Assembly (NCBI GenBank): GCA_003550325.1
Contig: QKWP01000199.1
Location: forward strand, 244,346-308,345
Source of the DNA: Gigaspora rosea
Taxonomy: Eukaryota > Glomeromycota > Glomeromycetes > Diversisporales > Gigasporaceae
Direction of reading: 5' to 3'
Length of the DNA stretch: 64,000 nucleotides
Under the pieces are notes generated by a model. That model did not search any database, was not told the origin of the DNA, and saw only the letters and a program-made list of their open reading frames with translations. Below are positions 25,388 to 36,287 of the stretch, piece after piece; position 1 is the first letter of the stretch; every line of letters begins with the position of its first letter. A program made the translations under genes and the position numbers.

Positions 25388-26498
25388 GTAATTGCTTAAA
25401 ATTTTAAGTACAGTCAATGCTCCATAAATGCATAACCTTTCTAAATGCATAAAAATTATTTGCCCTATGAATAGACTTAATAAATAAATGCTTCTTCTAT
25501 ATTTTGCAAATGCATATAATTTTTGGCCCATATATATATTAATTTTTTTGTAAATGCATATCGCATAGTGATAATCACATAGAAGCTATTCAAATGCCAG
25601 AAACAAACTAATAAATATTATAGTTATATGATTAGTATCAGCCTCACTGTTCTTATAAGAACAGTATAAAAGCTATAAGTGTTCTTAAACAATTGTTCAT
25701 TGTTCTCACTTATGTTCACTAAAAAAACAATTCAATATAATATTGTAAATATGAAATGTAACCTAAATGGGTAGTTATAATAGCAATTAAAATCTTAATC
25801 ATAAAAATTAGATAAGAATTTTTATTAGTTTCTAGTTTGGTATAAAATTATATAACTAATTATAAGAACAATATTTTACTGTTCTCAAAAATTTTAGTAA
25901 AAAATTTATACTGTTCACAAATTTATAATAGTGCTCTTATAAGAACTCTGGGAATACTAATTTCCAATACTCCTATAATCACCTATAGTAATTAGCTACT
26001 CAAATTATATAATTTTAAAAAATATTACTCTAATATTATTAGAAAACAAAAAAAAATTTAAACAATAAAGTTTGTAAAAAATATACAAAAGAATTTATTT
26101 ATTTAAATATATAGAAAATATTTAGATGTATATAAAGTGGTATATTAATTGTGACAGATCATAATGAAATCCAGATTAAAATAAAATGATAGTATAAAAT
26201 TTCAAAAACTAAATTTTTTTGGGGTACATTTTTTAGGGTTAGGGGTTTAGGGTTAGGGTTAGGGGTTTAGGGTTAGGATTATGGGTTTAGAGTTAGGGTT
26301 AGTTTTAAAAAATTATAATAATCAAGTATTAATGGGTTTTAGAAGGCTAGCAGGTTAAGTATAGAATGTAGATTTCATTTTAAATTATGATCTGTGACAT
26401 TAATTATTAATAGTTAATAAATCCAAACTTATTAATACAATTTATAATCAATAAACCAAAATTTTTATTACTGGCAGACCCAAACACAATGCAAGAAC
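25388..26498. other. AT-rich noncoding region
   Basis: Contains TGTTCTTATAAGAACAGT-type palindromic text near 25650-25930 and the telomere-like array at 26234. No gene seen. Confidence 0.5.
26234..26303 (+). repeat. interstitial telomere-like repeats (TTAGGG/TTAGGGG)
   Basis: About ten units alternating TTAGGG, TTAGGGG and GGGTTTAGGG with a few mismatches. Too degenerate and too internal to be a working chromosome end. Confidence 0.75.
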
Positions 26499-27433
26499 CT
26501 AGAGGTTAGTAAAATTACGAGGGGGACAACTTTGTAGTTACTCAAGTCTAATTGTAAAACAAAACTCGACATTTTATATACAAATCATATTAATTTATAT
26601 ATCTCATATTCGATTGCTCAAAGTTTTAATTACGAGTTTATTTGAAATAATAACTCTACTAAGATATTGTTTTTTTTCCGAAACTTGAAACATATAAAGG
26701 CAAGTAACTAATTATACAAAAATTTTGTAAATGCTATTTTGAAGGCTAAAAATTGAATCATATACTCATGCTTAATTATTATAAAGATAAGTGGAGTAAA
26801 GGTAAGATACAACTCCAATTTAAGCCTATAAGTATCTTGAAATAGCATGTACCTGGTATAATGCATCTATTTATTACAAAATCTGTGTATTCTTAAATCA
26901 AATAATATTGGCTATTGTTATCGATTTCAGGATTTAATAAGATCCATTTATATTAGGTATGTATTATTTGAGAAGCCTATAGGAATTTTAAATATTATAG
27001 TTAGGAAATCAGCCTTTTAATTCAGCGTATTATTATATACAAACATGGCATATGTGATTAACTACTGTACGGCACTGACTACAGTACCCCGGGTATTTTT
27101 CATTCAACTGCCAAATTTATTAAATAATACCCACCCGGGTACTATTTACAGGGGGGGATATACAAGTATGGGGGTATTTTGTAACGGGGATACTATAGCA
27201 GGGGGGTCTTTTACATGGTTATAATAAAATTACTGATACCGGTATACGGGGTGGTGCCGTGATGTAATTTATAGCATGGCCGCAGTATACGATTTACTTC
27301 GTAATTAATAATTAATATACCGGTATTAGCATGCCGTGGCTACGTCATAAATTGCATCATAAATGCATCATAGCCCGAAAAATCGCGAAATCAAATTTTT
27401 TTTTTTTTTACCTGTTAACCTATTAAAGTTACA

Positions 27434-29252
27434 ATGGTACGCGTTCGTGGAAATAAGAATAGTGGACGTGCAAGAGTAACAAATAAAAGTAGACGACAAT
27501 GGAACGCACGTGAAAAACTTGCTATTGTTACATACCTTGAAAAGCACCCAAGTCAGAGTGTTCGAGCAACAGCTACCAAATTTAATCTTGAACCAAAACA
27601 AGTAAGAGATTGGCGTAACAAAAAAAATAAGTTAATGAACGTCTCACCTCATATCAAACGAATGAATAAGGGAAGACCACCTAAATATCCTGAGTTAGAA
27701 AAAGCAATTTTTGGTTGGGTACAAGAATTACGCAGTAAGCTAAAACCTGTGACTCGTGCTATGGTACAAATTAAGGCCAAAACGTTATCTCAAAAATCAC
27801 CCTATATTACCTATTATCCTGGTATTACGGAAAGTAAATTTAGCAATAAGTGGGTCGATGGTTTTATGACTCGTTACAAATTAAGTAATCGGCGTCGAAC
27901 ATCTGTAGCTCAAAAACTCCCTGAAGATCTGCAATTGCAACAACAAGAGTTTTTAAGTTTTGTACTCTATCATCGAATTCAATATAATTATCCTCTTACC
28001 TTAATGGGTAACATGGACGAAACTCCATTATCATTCGATCTTCCAAATAATACTACAATTGATAATTGTGGTGCAAATACAGTTTCAATTCGGACCTGTG
28101 GACATGAAAAATCATGTTTTACTGTCGTACTTACTTGTTTAGCCGATGGAACTAAATTGCCTCCAGTTATTATCTTTAAATTAGTTAATGTTCCACGTCA
28201 AGTATTTCCTGCTGGAGTTTTTGTACGTACAAATCCTAAAGGATGGATGAATGAAGATGAGATGTTATGGTGGATTGAAAATGTGTGGAATTTGCGATCA
28301 AGAACATCCGTAGACCCACGTTCACTTTTAGTTTTAGATTCATTTGCTGGTCATATTACAGATATAGTTAAACGTCGGTTCTCTGAAAAAAATACAAATT
28401 TAGCTGTAATTCCATCAGGTTTAACCTCAAAAGTTCAACCATTGGATGTTGCTATTAACAAATCATTTAAAGCAAGGGTAAGATATACGTACAAATTATT
28501 ATATAAATAAATATATTATTAATTTATTTGTCTAATATAGGTGCGAAATTACTATAACGATTGGATGGCCAGTGAAATTCATACTTTTACCAAAAAAGGT
28601 CGTATTCAACGTCCTGCATACAATTTAATTGCTCAGTGGGTATTAGATGCATGGAACAATATAGATCCTATTCTTATACGTAAATCTTTCAAGTGCTGTG
28701 GTATTTCTAATTCACGGAATGGGAAAGAAGACCATCTAATTTTCGACTATGATCAACTTGGACCACAAACAAATTCGCGTAATTATATATATATTCAAGA
28801 AGGATTAAACGATATTAGTGAAGGTTCTAATGTTAATACGGAAGGAGGTTCTAGCGATAATATAGAAGGAAGTTCTAGCGATAATACGGAAGAAGGTTCC
28901 AGTAATAATACGAATGAAAGTTTGAATGTTAGTACAAGTGAACATTTAAATAATAATACAGGTAAAATTTAACATTAAATTAATAAATTTATATATTAAA
29001 TAATTCGGGTAACTTAATTTAAATTTAGTGGAAGAAATCAATTTAATTAGCGATGACGATAGCCAAGTTAGTGAAAATGAAGGTGGGAATAGTAGTGAAA
29101 GCGAAGTTAATCATGTTAATGATGACGAATATACTGGTAATAATAGCGAAGATGACGATGATTACGCTAGTGAAAATGGTAGTCATTATATTAGCAATGG
29201 TGAGGATGATTATTACGCAGAAGAAACTGCTTACGTTAATGAATGGGCTTAA
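27434..29252 (+). CDS. pogo/Tigger-type DDE transposase, three exons
   Basis: Exons 27434-28477, 28541-28961 and 29029-29252, joined by short GT-AG introns (GTAAG..ATATAG, 63 bases; GTAAAA..TTTAG, 67 bases), give about 562 residues without a stop. Residues about 23-66 form a psq-like helix-turn-helix (WNAREKLAIV .. KQVRDWRNKK), 85-155 a CENP-B/Tc5-type DNA-binding domain, and 185-345 the DDE_1 catalytic core. Catalytic residues are D195 (NMDETPLSF), D302 (VLDSFAGH) and D338 (QPLDVAINKSFK), a DD35D spacing. The first intron falls within the INKSFKAR/VRNYYNDW block conserved in the family. The C-terminal 130 residues are acidic and rich in S, N and D. The enzyme would cut and paste elements with matching ends, acting in the nucleus. 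ATG context is ACAATGG after a long T tract. No inactivating change was seen. Confidence 0.9.
28478..28540 (+). other. intron 1 of the pogo transposase
   Basis: Donor GTAAGATA, acceptor CTAATATAG; phase 0. Reading through it ends at a stop, while splicing restores the conserved FKAR-VRNYYNDW junction. Confidence 0.85.
28962..29028 (+). other. intron 2 of the pogo transposase
   Basis: Donor GTAAAATT, acceptor AAATTTAG; phase 1, giving a split valine codon and continuing the acidic tail frame. Confidence 0.75.
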
Positions 29253-29828
29253 GTAAGTACCGTAATAATTTAATTTTATTATATGTTCTATGAATTATAT
29301 TAATTTGTTCGAATTTTTTTTAATCTAGTTTTATACGCAAAGAATTTTAGATAAAATTAGCAATATAAATAATATTTCGGCTATGACTTTAATGCATATA
29401 TCACTAGCACCGTAATTTGTATGCAATTTAATAAAGCGTATAAGTTCAAATCGCAAAGCCTTTAAGCTTTGCTCATGCTTTGCTAACTAAGTTTATTATC
29501 GTGTTTTATTTTTATGTATTATGATAACTAAAATTTTTTTTAGTTGCATAAATAAATTGCACTATTATGGTTAAGCGATTACGGTAAATGAATTTTAATT
29601 CTTAAATAAAATATAAATTGTGGATTATACCCGGGTCTTTTTTAAAGGGGGTATTGTAATAAGTGAAATTTATATACCCGGGTATTATTCCATACCCGCA
29701 AATGCAACCCCGTGAATTGTACCCGGGTCTTATCTATTGGGGGTATTATATCGAGGGGATACTATAGTCAGTGCCGTACGGTAATTTTAAATTACAATTT
29801 TAGAAAATAGGATTTTATCTGAAAAGAT

Positions 29829-30219
29829 AATAAGCAAGCCAGCAAAAAAATGGTCAAAGTCTCAGGAAGATGCTAAAAACGAAGCCTTACAACAACTATC
29901 TAGACCTTAATGGTCAAAGCATATAGTTTTTTCCTACACTCAAAAAGTCCGCTGAAGGTCATATTTTATATGAAAAATCTAAAAAGCGAGCATATGTATA
30001 TGATATGATTACACAAAAGCAATTTTTTTTTTTTCAGCATGGATAAAAGCACTCAGTGGCAAACATTTTTTTAAAGACAAAAAATCAGCATTAGCAACAA
30101 TATTTCTGAAGTCCAATTGCAACGAAACAAGTATTGGGCAAATAATTAAAGAAAAAGATTATACGTCTAATTCAAAAATAATGAAATCGTTGCATTGCTT
30201 TCTATTAAAAGTATTTTAA
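29829..30219 (+). pseudogene. unidentified decayed coding fragment
   Basis: Plus-strand text alternates between frames but is clearly protein-like: KPAKKWSKSQEDAKNEAL, then EGHILYEKSKKRAYVYDM, then a T-run/CAG acceptor at about 30022-30037, then an open stretch of about 60 codons beginning AWIKALSGKHFFKDKKSAL and ending at TAA 30217-30219. Two in-frame stops and shifts precede the acceptor. I do not recognise the family. It sits between the pogo element and the right end of the 26499 element, so it is either the host element's old gene or captured material. Confidence 0.5.
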
Positions 30220-31215
30220 TGAAAATATTAAATGATAATATAGAATTGGCAGGCACAAATTTAATGTATAGTAATTTCAAAATTTTATATAATAAACTTT
30301 GCCCAAATTATTAGTTCGTTATTATATTTATTAAATTTATTTACTCTTGATTCTAATTTTATTTATAAAATTTTAGTTCTCATATTTATTAATATTCCCA
30401 TAAATTCAAAATTTTTATTTATATAAAGAGCACAAAGTTAAAGTTATAAAACTATTTATCCTAAAAAAAATAAGTTTTTAAAATCAACCTGGGTAATTAA
30501 TAATAGGTTTCTTCTGAACCAAAATTCAACATACAGTAGTAAAAATGCTATTTAAAAAATTCTACTTATTTTCAAAATGTCCTATGTATTTGTTAATTTT
30601 GAAACCTCAATAAATGATATATAAATTTCTAAATTACTGAAGCCAATCCTCTAGTTATGAAAAACAAACCCCAATTTCACAATCTTCATTGTTATTTAAT
30701 TATCTTTAAGACTTTTATGATAACGCATCTAGAAAATTATTATAATATATTTTACTAAAAAGTTAATTTTAGCTAAATATTGACATAGATATTACATTCT
30801 AAAGCACATTAAGATATCACTCTTATAACAATAATTTGTAAAATAAATAGATAAATAGTTTATTACATACATATTTAAAGTAAATTGAATAAGATACCAC
30901 TTGATGATTTTAAATAGCACTGTTTTTAGTTCCTGCGAACACTAAAACGTACCCATTTTCTATATAAACCCATCAGATAATGTAAATAAAAAATATTAAT
31001 AACATGTCTTGAATCAGTGAACATTCAATACTGTCAAAAGTTTTTTGGCATAAGGAACTATAAAAATTTATATTATATATCGATAATTATTACACAAAAT
31101 AATATAAATCATATTTATTGGCTATATATTATTATAAGTTGTCCCTCCATAATTTTATTAACCCTAGGTAATACAACAAATTATAGCTGCAAAGCATGTA
31201 GCTATTAAAACAATT

Positions 31216-31393
31216 ATCAAATTTCTCAGCATGGTTACTCAAATATGATTTCTAATTAATAAAAAAAGTAAAAAATAATAAAAATTATTTAGTTTATAGA
31301 ACACAACAACTCTAAAATAATGTCATAATTAAAATCAATGACAACTTAAAACAATCGATAAGGTCACAATGAAAAAATGTATAAAAAGGGCAG
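31216..31393 (+). repeat. promoter-like stretch, copy 2
   Basis: Matches 13114-13290 including ACAACAACTCTA(G/A)AATAATGTCATAATTAAAAT in its middle and the TATAAAAAGGGCAG end, where the 31394 element has inserted. No gene follows. Confidence 0.65.
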
Positions 31394-31540
31394 CCCTATG
31401 AGAAATCGGTATACGTAAGTACACATATAAATACAGAATTATATAGGGTATACATAAGTAATATAATCACTACATAGAAACTGCACAGAAAATGATTATC
31501 CAAAAAATTTAAAATACACTATTATATGAAAAGTTAGGAT

Positions 31541-31716
31541 CTGTGCACTAACAAGCACAATCGTTAAGACTCTTAATGATTATAAATTTCATACACTAAC
31601 ATGCAGTATCATTAAGATTTTTAATTTCTATACATTATTATATACATAATCATTAAGATTCTTATGATTATAAGTTTCTGTACACTGATGTGCACTATCA
31701 TTAAGATTCTTAACAA
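31541..31716 (+). repeat. ATCATTAAGATTCTTA tandem repeat, four units
   Basis: Four units of about 40-55 bp, each built as CTGTACACTAA..TGCA, then TATCATTAAGATTCTTA and often ATGATTATAA. Confidence 0.7.
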
Positions 31717-31734
31717 TCAACAACATCTGTTTAC

Positions 31735-31995
31735 TTTTTTGTTTTTTGTTTTTTTTTTAATTCACTTTTTTTATATAACTTATATATTTTTTTTGTTCAC
31801 CCTTTTTGCCTTTTCATTTTCATTTTCTTTATTTTGATTTCATTTTCCTTTTTTTTCAACTTCCTCTTTTTTTTATTTTTCTTTTATTTTTTTTTTTATT
31901 TTGCTTTCTCCTTTCCGTCTTTCTTCTTATCACTCATTCTTTTTTTTTTGCTTTTATTTTTTTATTTTTTTTTCTTTTTATCTTTTTCCTTTCCC
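31735..31995 (+). repeat. pyrimidine-rich (TTTTC) tract
   Basis: More than 80% T with interspersed C on the plus strand. The apparent phenylalanine-rich ORFs at 31806-32061 are read from this tract and are not genes. Confidence 0.75.
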
Positions 31996-32229
31996 TTTTC
32001 ACCTTTACTATACATGAGGACAAAAGCATTTTGGGTCCTAAACCCTGAAATTAAAATTTGAAGATGAAATTGCTTTTGATCTATTTTACTTGAAAGACGA
32101 AATTATTTGATACTTTTTTTGAATAGATGAAATTATAAGGAACATATCTATATAAATTTTATTTGCCTTCCTTATAAAAAATTTTAATTTTTTCTAATAA
32201 AGACGAAATAGGTCTTTTTCAAAAATCAA

Positions 32230-32487
32230 TTTTGGTGGCATCACTAACCTTTACCTTTTTGCTTTGTCTTTTTTTCTGTTTTGCTTCTTTTGTTTTCTTG
32301 TTTTGAGCATAACTAACATGCCTTTTTTTCTTTTTTTTTTTTGTTGTCTTTGGAGCTATTGCTATTAGAGTCATCACTAGAGCTGATATTTTCTGTTTTG
32401 GAGTTATTGTTTATCACTTCTGGTGCTTCGTTAGAGTTTCATCTTTGAAACCATTTTCAGTATGATTTTCATTGCTTTGTGGATTTC
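32230..32487 (-). pseudogene. lysine/serine-rich gene relic
   Basis: On the minus strand a frame of about 70 codons reads EAPEVINNNSKTEN, an SSSDDSNSNSS stretch, a KKKKKK run, then KRHVSYAQNKKTKE, ending at TGA near 32230. Upstream text (PQSNENHTENGFKDE) is in another frame, so one indel has occurred. The nested hAT-like element (32497-33358) lies immediately upstream and may have split the gene. Composition suggests a disordered, basic, possibly nuclear segment; no family recognised. Confidence 0.4.
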
Positions 32488-32496
32488 ATCTTTTGC
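32488..32496. repeat. target-site duplication, left (ATCTTTTGC)
   Basis: Nine identical bases here and at 33359-33367. Eight of them would be the usual hAT TSD. Confidence 0.75.
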
Positions 32497-33358
32497 GGTA
32501 TTGCGAATATTAGTATAGTACAACATACTAGTCAGTATGGTATGGATGCAATTTTATCAAACTGTACTATACTGAACTGCATAAATATAGTCAAAATAGT
32601 ATTTAAAAATCGTACCATACTGATCTGCTATTATATTAAATCTATATATTAGCTGAACAGTATAGTACAATTTGATAAAATCCACACCATACCAAACCAT
32701 ATGGATCTGGTAGCTATACAATGAAATTGACAGGATGTAGAATCAATTTTCCTGTCACATGACTTTCCAGCATCAATTGTCTTTGAGAAAAAAATTGATT
32801 TTGTTAGGGTTTGGGTCCATATTGGTGGTTAGAAAGAGCATATATAGCAAAATTGTGCGAGAAAACTTTTTGTTAGGCCAGAAAGATGATTTCTAGTATA
32901 AATCTTACAATAAATATAATTTTTGCAAATCAAACAAATTTCTTTATGTTACTCCTGATCCTGATTTTTAATTGGCTAATTGACATCAGAATATTACGTG
33001 ACCGGCAAATTGTTCAAGCAATGATTCTTTCATTTTTGATATATTATTAAAATTGAATGTTAATGTCTAAAATTAGTATGATAAAAACATTGAAAAATAT
33101 ATCATGTGTGAAAACTTATATTAAAGATATATAGTCTTCTTATCAGTTATTCAAGGAAACAAATATAATGATAAAAAATATAAAAATTGTATAGCCACCA
33201 AATTCATATGGTATGGATCTTATCAAAGCGTACCATACTGTTTTGTTAATATATATATATTTAATATAATAGCAGATCAATATGGTACAGTTTGATAAAA
33301 TAGCATCCATACTATACTGATCTGGCATGTCATACCATACTGATATTCTATAATCCCT
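32497..33358. mobile_element. hAT-like element made of two ~200-bp inverted arms
   Basis: The left arm (about 32497-32725) and right arm (about 33188-33358) are inverted copies sharing GAATAT(T/C)AGTAT, ATCAAACTGTAC(T/C)AT, CTGCTATTATATTAAAT and GGTGGCTATACAAT-like blocks. About 460 bp lie between. The outer end on the right is AGGGATTATAGAATAT (reverse strand). Flanked by ATCTTTTGC repeats. No ORF. Confidence 0.75.
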
Positions 33359-33367
33359 ATCTTTTGC
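33359..33367. repeat. target-site duplication, right (ATCTTTTGC)
   Basis: Partner of 32488-32496. Confidence 0.75.
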
Positions 33368-33934
33368 CATTTGCATAGTTACCTAAGCATTTTACTTTTT
33401 CTTTCTATAATTCAACTAAACAATTTTTTTCATCATATTTAATTGAAGTGGAGAAAAGTTCGAGGGCTCTTCTTTCTTAAGTTAGTGATCTAATTTTTTG
33501 CAGATAGGTAATTAATTGTGGTGCAGCAAGTGGTGAAATATATAGTAGTTGTATTTAAGTAAAAAAAATTTTTTTAAATAAATAAATAAAATAAAATAAA
33601 TAGTCATTTACATTTAATTAGTATAATTTGTTATATGAAAAACGCATTATGATATTTGTTAAAATAAATTATATAGAATATTGCATATACGTTATTGCAC
33701 ATTACTGCATACAAAAATATATGAAAATACTTGAAAATGCACATTAATACATGCAGTATTGCACAGAATTTGTGCCCTTTTATGTGCTATAAACTTGTTT
33801 TCCTGTGCATTGTCTCATGTATATTTACATGCAGTTTTGTGTGGTCATATATTCAAATTTTTTCATGTATTTCAGTATTATTCTGTGCTATAATTTCTCA
33901 TAGGGCAGTATATAGAAAACATACTTTTTAACTT

Positions 33935-34030
33935 AATGTTCTCAAAAAAAATTTACCTTAAATTTTGCAAATGTTCTCAAATTAAAAGTAATGTTCTCAT
34001 GAGAACATGAGAACATAAGATTTCTAACAT
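33935..34030 (+). repeat. TGTTCTCA-rich repeat
   Basis: Four TGTTCTCA(A/T) units ending in ATGAGAACATGAGAACATAAGA. The same motif family occurs in the 5' flank of copies A (21660-21790), B (43280-43445) and C (37745-37825). Confidence 0.6.
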
Positions 34031-34418
34031 TGCATGAGGTGTTTTGGTCTTAATGGTTGGTGGTTGTTGTCCTGTTAACATTGGCCCAGATTTTTGCCTT
34101 CAATAGCATACATATATATTTATAATCTATCATTATTATGGTAATTATGCCTATTACGGGAATTACTCTTACAACCATTATAGCCATTTCGACACTTACA
34201 ACTTTGAGCTTTAGTTTTAATCAAAGGTTGTAATCCAGGTTGTAATCCAATTATTATTTACAGCCAGCAACCTTAGTCAATACTATATACGTTTATTTTA
34301 TTGTTAGAAGTTTATCAAAATTCCAATACTATAGTCTTGACTGAAAAAACTATGACAGTTTATAATTTCATAGCCGGAATCCTGACAGTTTTTTTTTAAC
34401 TTCTGAGTACAGTAGTAT

Positions 34419-36035
34419 CTAGGGGTTAGTAAAATTACAGGGAGACAACTTATTATAATATATAGCCAATAAAAATGTCTTTACAATTTTGTGTAACAAT
34501 TATTTAGACTTATAATAAAAAAAATTGCAACGCTATACTAATAAACTTTTGATAGTATTATTTAGTCCTGAATTAGAACATGTCGTTACTATACTTGATT
34601 TATGTTGTCTGGTAAGTTTATATAGATATTGAGCATATTTTTACATTCGCAGAGATCAAATACCGTTTTTCTGAAAATAATTGAAATCATTAAGAATTAA
34701 AATTGCTTTATTTTTAAATTTACTACTATAGTCGTAAAAAATATTAGCCAAAAAGCAACTTCTAAAGGTCATAGCAAGAGGAATCAGAAAATATAAGTGC
34801 ATTAAATATTAGTTGTTAGGTTATATAGAGTTATTTTTCATTTTAAACAATTTATTTGTTTGGTTAAGGGTGTTTTTGATGAATTTCTTGACATGGATGA
34901 TGGGTTTTTATTAGGATTTAGCAAACCCGGCACATACCTATGCAAAAAGAGGGCATTTAAGGCATGGGCATAACTTGATTTTAAATTTTAGGGCACCAGC
35001 ACGGGCCTTACATTGGTACTGGCACAAGTATTGGCATTAGTATTGGTACCCGGCATTGTTATATTACATATTTATACGATCTATTAATAAAATCAATTTT
35101 ATGCACTCATCTTGAATTTGCAATAGAAATTACATAACAGATAACAAGCAAATATAATGAACGATATGTGACGCAGTAAAGTCAATTATAAATCTTTACA
35201 CAATAGTTAGAAAGACTTATTCAGAAATAAAGTATGAATTTTATTCAATTTTATTGTTATTTTAGCTAGTAAATTTAATTATACTATTACTCTATCAAGC
35301 AAGGTGAAAAGCAATATTATAGCATTGTTTGATTTTTAATTTCTATATAACCTATATATCAGAACATGATTAGAAAGTAGCAATTGCCTCTTAGAGTGAA
35401 ATAGAAGCGAAAATAAAAAACAAAATTATAACATCGATATATATTTATTTCATAAACAATTCAAGTTTTGAACTTTCATTAGGTGGCTTAATTAAATAAA
35501 AGATAATAGATCCTAGTAAAGGAAAAAAAAATCGAATATGGTTTAAAATAAATGATAAAGTGTAAAGTGTCAATTTAACCCATCTATCAAATGTATTCTT
35601 ATAATACATGCACTGGCACTGGTACTGTTCGGAAATGATATTTATTTCTTTTTGTTTTTTACAACTATTCAAAGTTTGTTTTAGTCGGTAAATATTTCAA
35701 TAGCAATAACCTAACCATATATCATTTATTAAAATTTCTTTTGCTTCGTTTTCTATATAAATAGTATATAAATATTGTATATAAGTATATGATTCAATTT
35801 TTTACTTCAAAAAAAATAGTTACAAAATCTTTAAATATTTGGCTAGTTACTTACGCATAATTCGTGTTTCGAAAAAAAAATCTTGGCAGGTAGATTACTT
35901 CAAAAATTTTTTTTGTTAGTTAACACTGAGCGATTTGAGCAATAATATATATATAGCTATATGATTTATATATCGATGACAGATTTTGTGCTACTAATTA
36001 ACATAAGTTGCCTCCGTAATTTTACTAACCCCTAG
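34419..36035 (+). mobile_element. CTAGGGGTTAG TIR element, 1.6 kb
   Basis: Perfect 20-bp TIRs (CTAGGGGTTAGTAAAATTAC). Flanked by GTAGTAT at 34412-34418 and 36036-36042; the corresponding site in copies A (about 21145) and B (about 42337) is empty. Same family as 26499-31167, opposite orientation. No transposase seen. Confidence 0.85.
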
Positions 36036-36287
36036 GTAGTATTTCATCGAGAACATAGCATTTTAAATCCTGGAGGTTCGTAATCTCAAAAAATTATGAT
36101 TTATCTAGATGAGAGTTGATAATTATGATCAAACTGTCAGGATTATGAATTTTTGGACCAAATGGTTGTCAGAATTTAGATACTTGAATTTTGTCATTGG
36201 ATTATGAAATAAACTGTGGTATTTATTATTCAAATGAGTGACAGTTCAAGAAACTGTAAATCAATTTATGAATTTTTACTACACTTA

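Larger units (their letters stand above)
27065..29781 (+). mobile_element. complete pogo-like (Tc1/mariner superfamily) transposon
   Basis: TA at 27063-27064 and 29782-29783. The inverted ends (CTGTACGGCACTGACTACAG and its partner) match at 23 of the first 26 positions. Subterminal regions carry several ACCCGGGTATT / CCCGGGTCTT units on both sides. The single gene inside is intact across three exons with all catalytic aspartates, so this copy may be autonomous. Confidence 0.9.
26499..31167 (-). mobile_element. CTAGGGGTTAG TIR element, hosting a pogo transposon
   Basis: Left end CTAGAGGTTAGTAAAATTAC, right end GTCCCTCCATAATTTTATTAACCCTAG. Both subterminal regions match, in reverse orientation, those of the element at 34419-36035. 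Removing the nested pogo element (27065-29781) leaves about 1.95 kb against 1.62 kb in the other copy. No clear TSD remains (CAAGAAC versus GTAATAC). The extra length roughly matches the coding relic at 29829-30219. Confidence 0.75.
31394..33905. mobile_element. CCCTATGAGAAAT TIR element, 2.5 kb
   Basis: Left end CCCTATGAGAAAT, right end ATTTCTCATAGGG, perfect 13-bp TIRs, with CAG on both sides (31391-31393, 33906-33908). The paralogous locus near 13275-13295 reads AAAAAGGGCAGTATAT straight through, an empty site. Contents are a four-unit tandem repeat, a pyrimidine-rich tract (31735-31995), a K/S-rich gene relic on the minus strand and a nested hAT-like element. Superfamily unknown; a 3-bp TSD would suit CACTA or PIF/Harbinger, but neither terminus matches those families. 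Confidence 0.75.

Noticed and set aside
26234..26303. Chromosome end
   Set aside because: The telomere-like run is short, degenerate and followed by 38 kb of sequence; it is interstitial.
31806..32061. Phenylalanine-rich ORFs resembling membrane proteins
   Set aside because: Translations of a T/C-rich low-complexity tract in two frames; no other coding sign.
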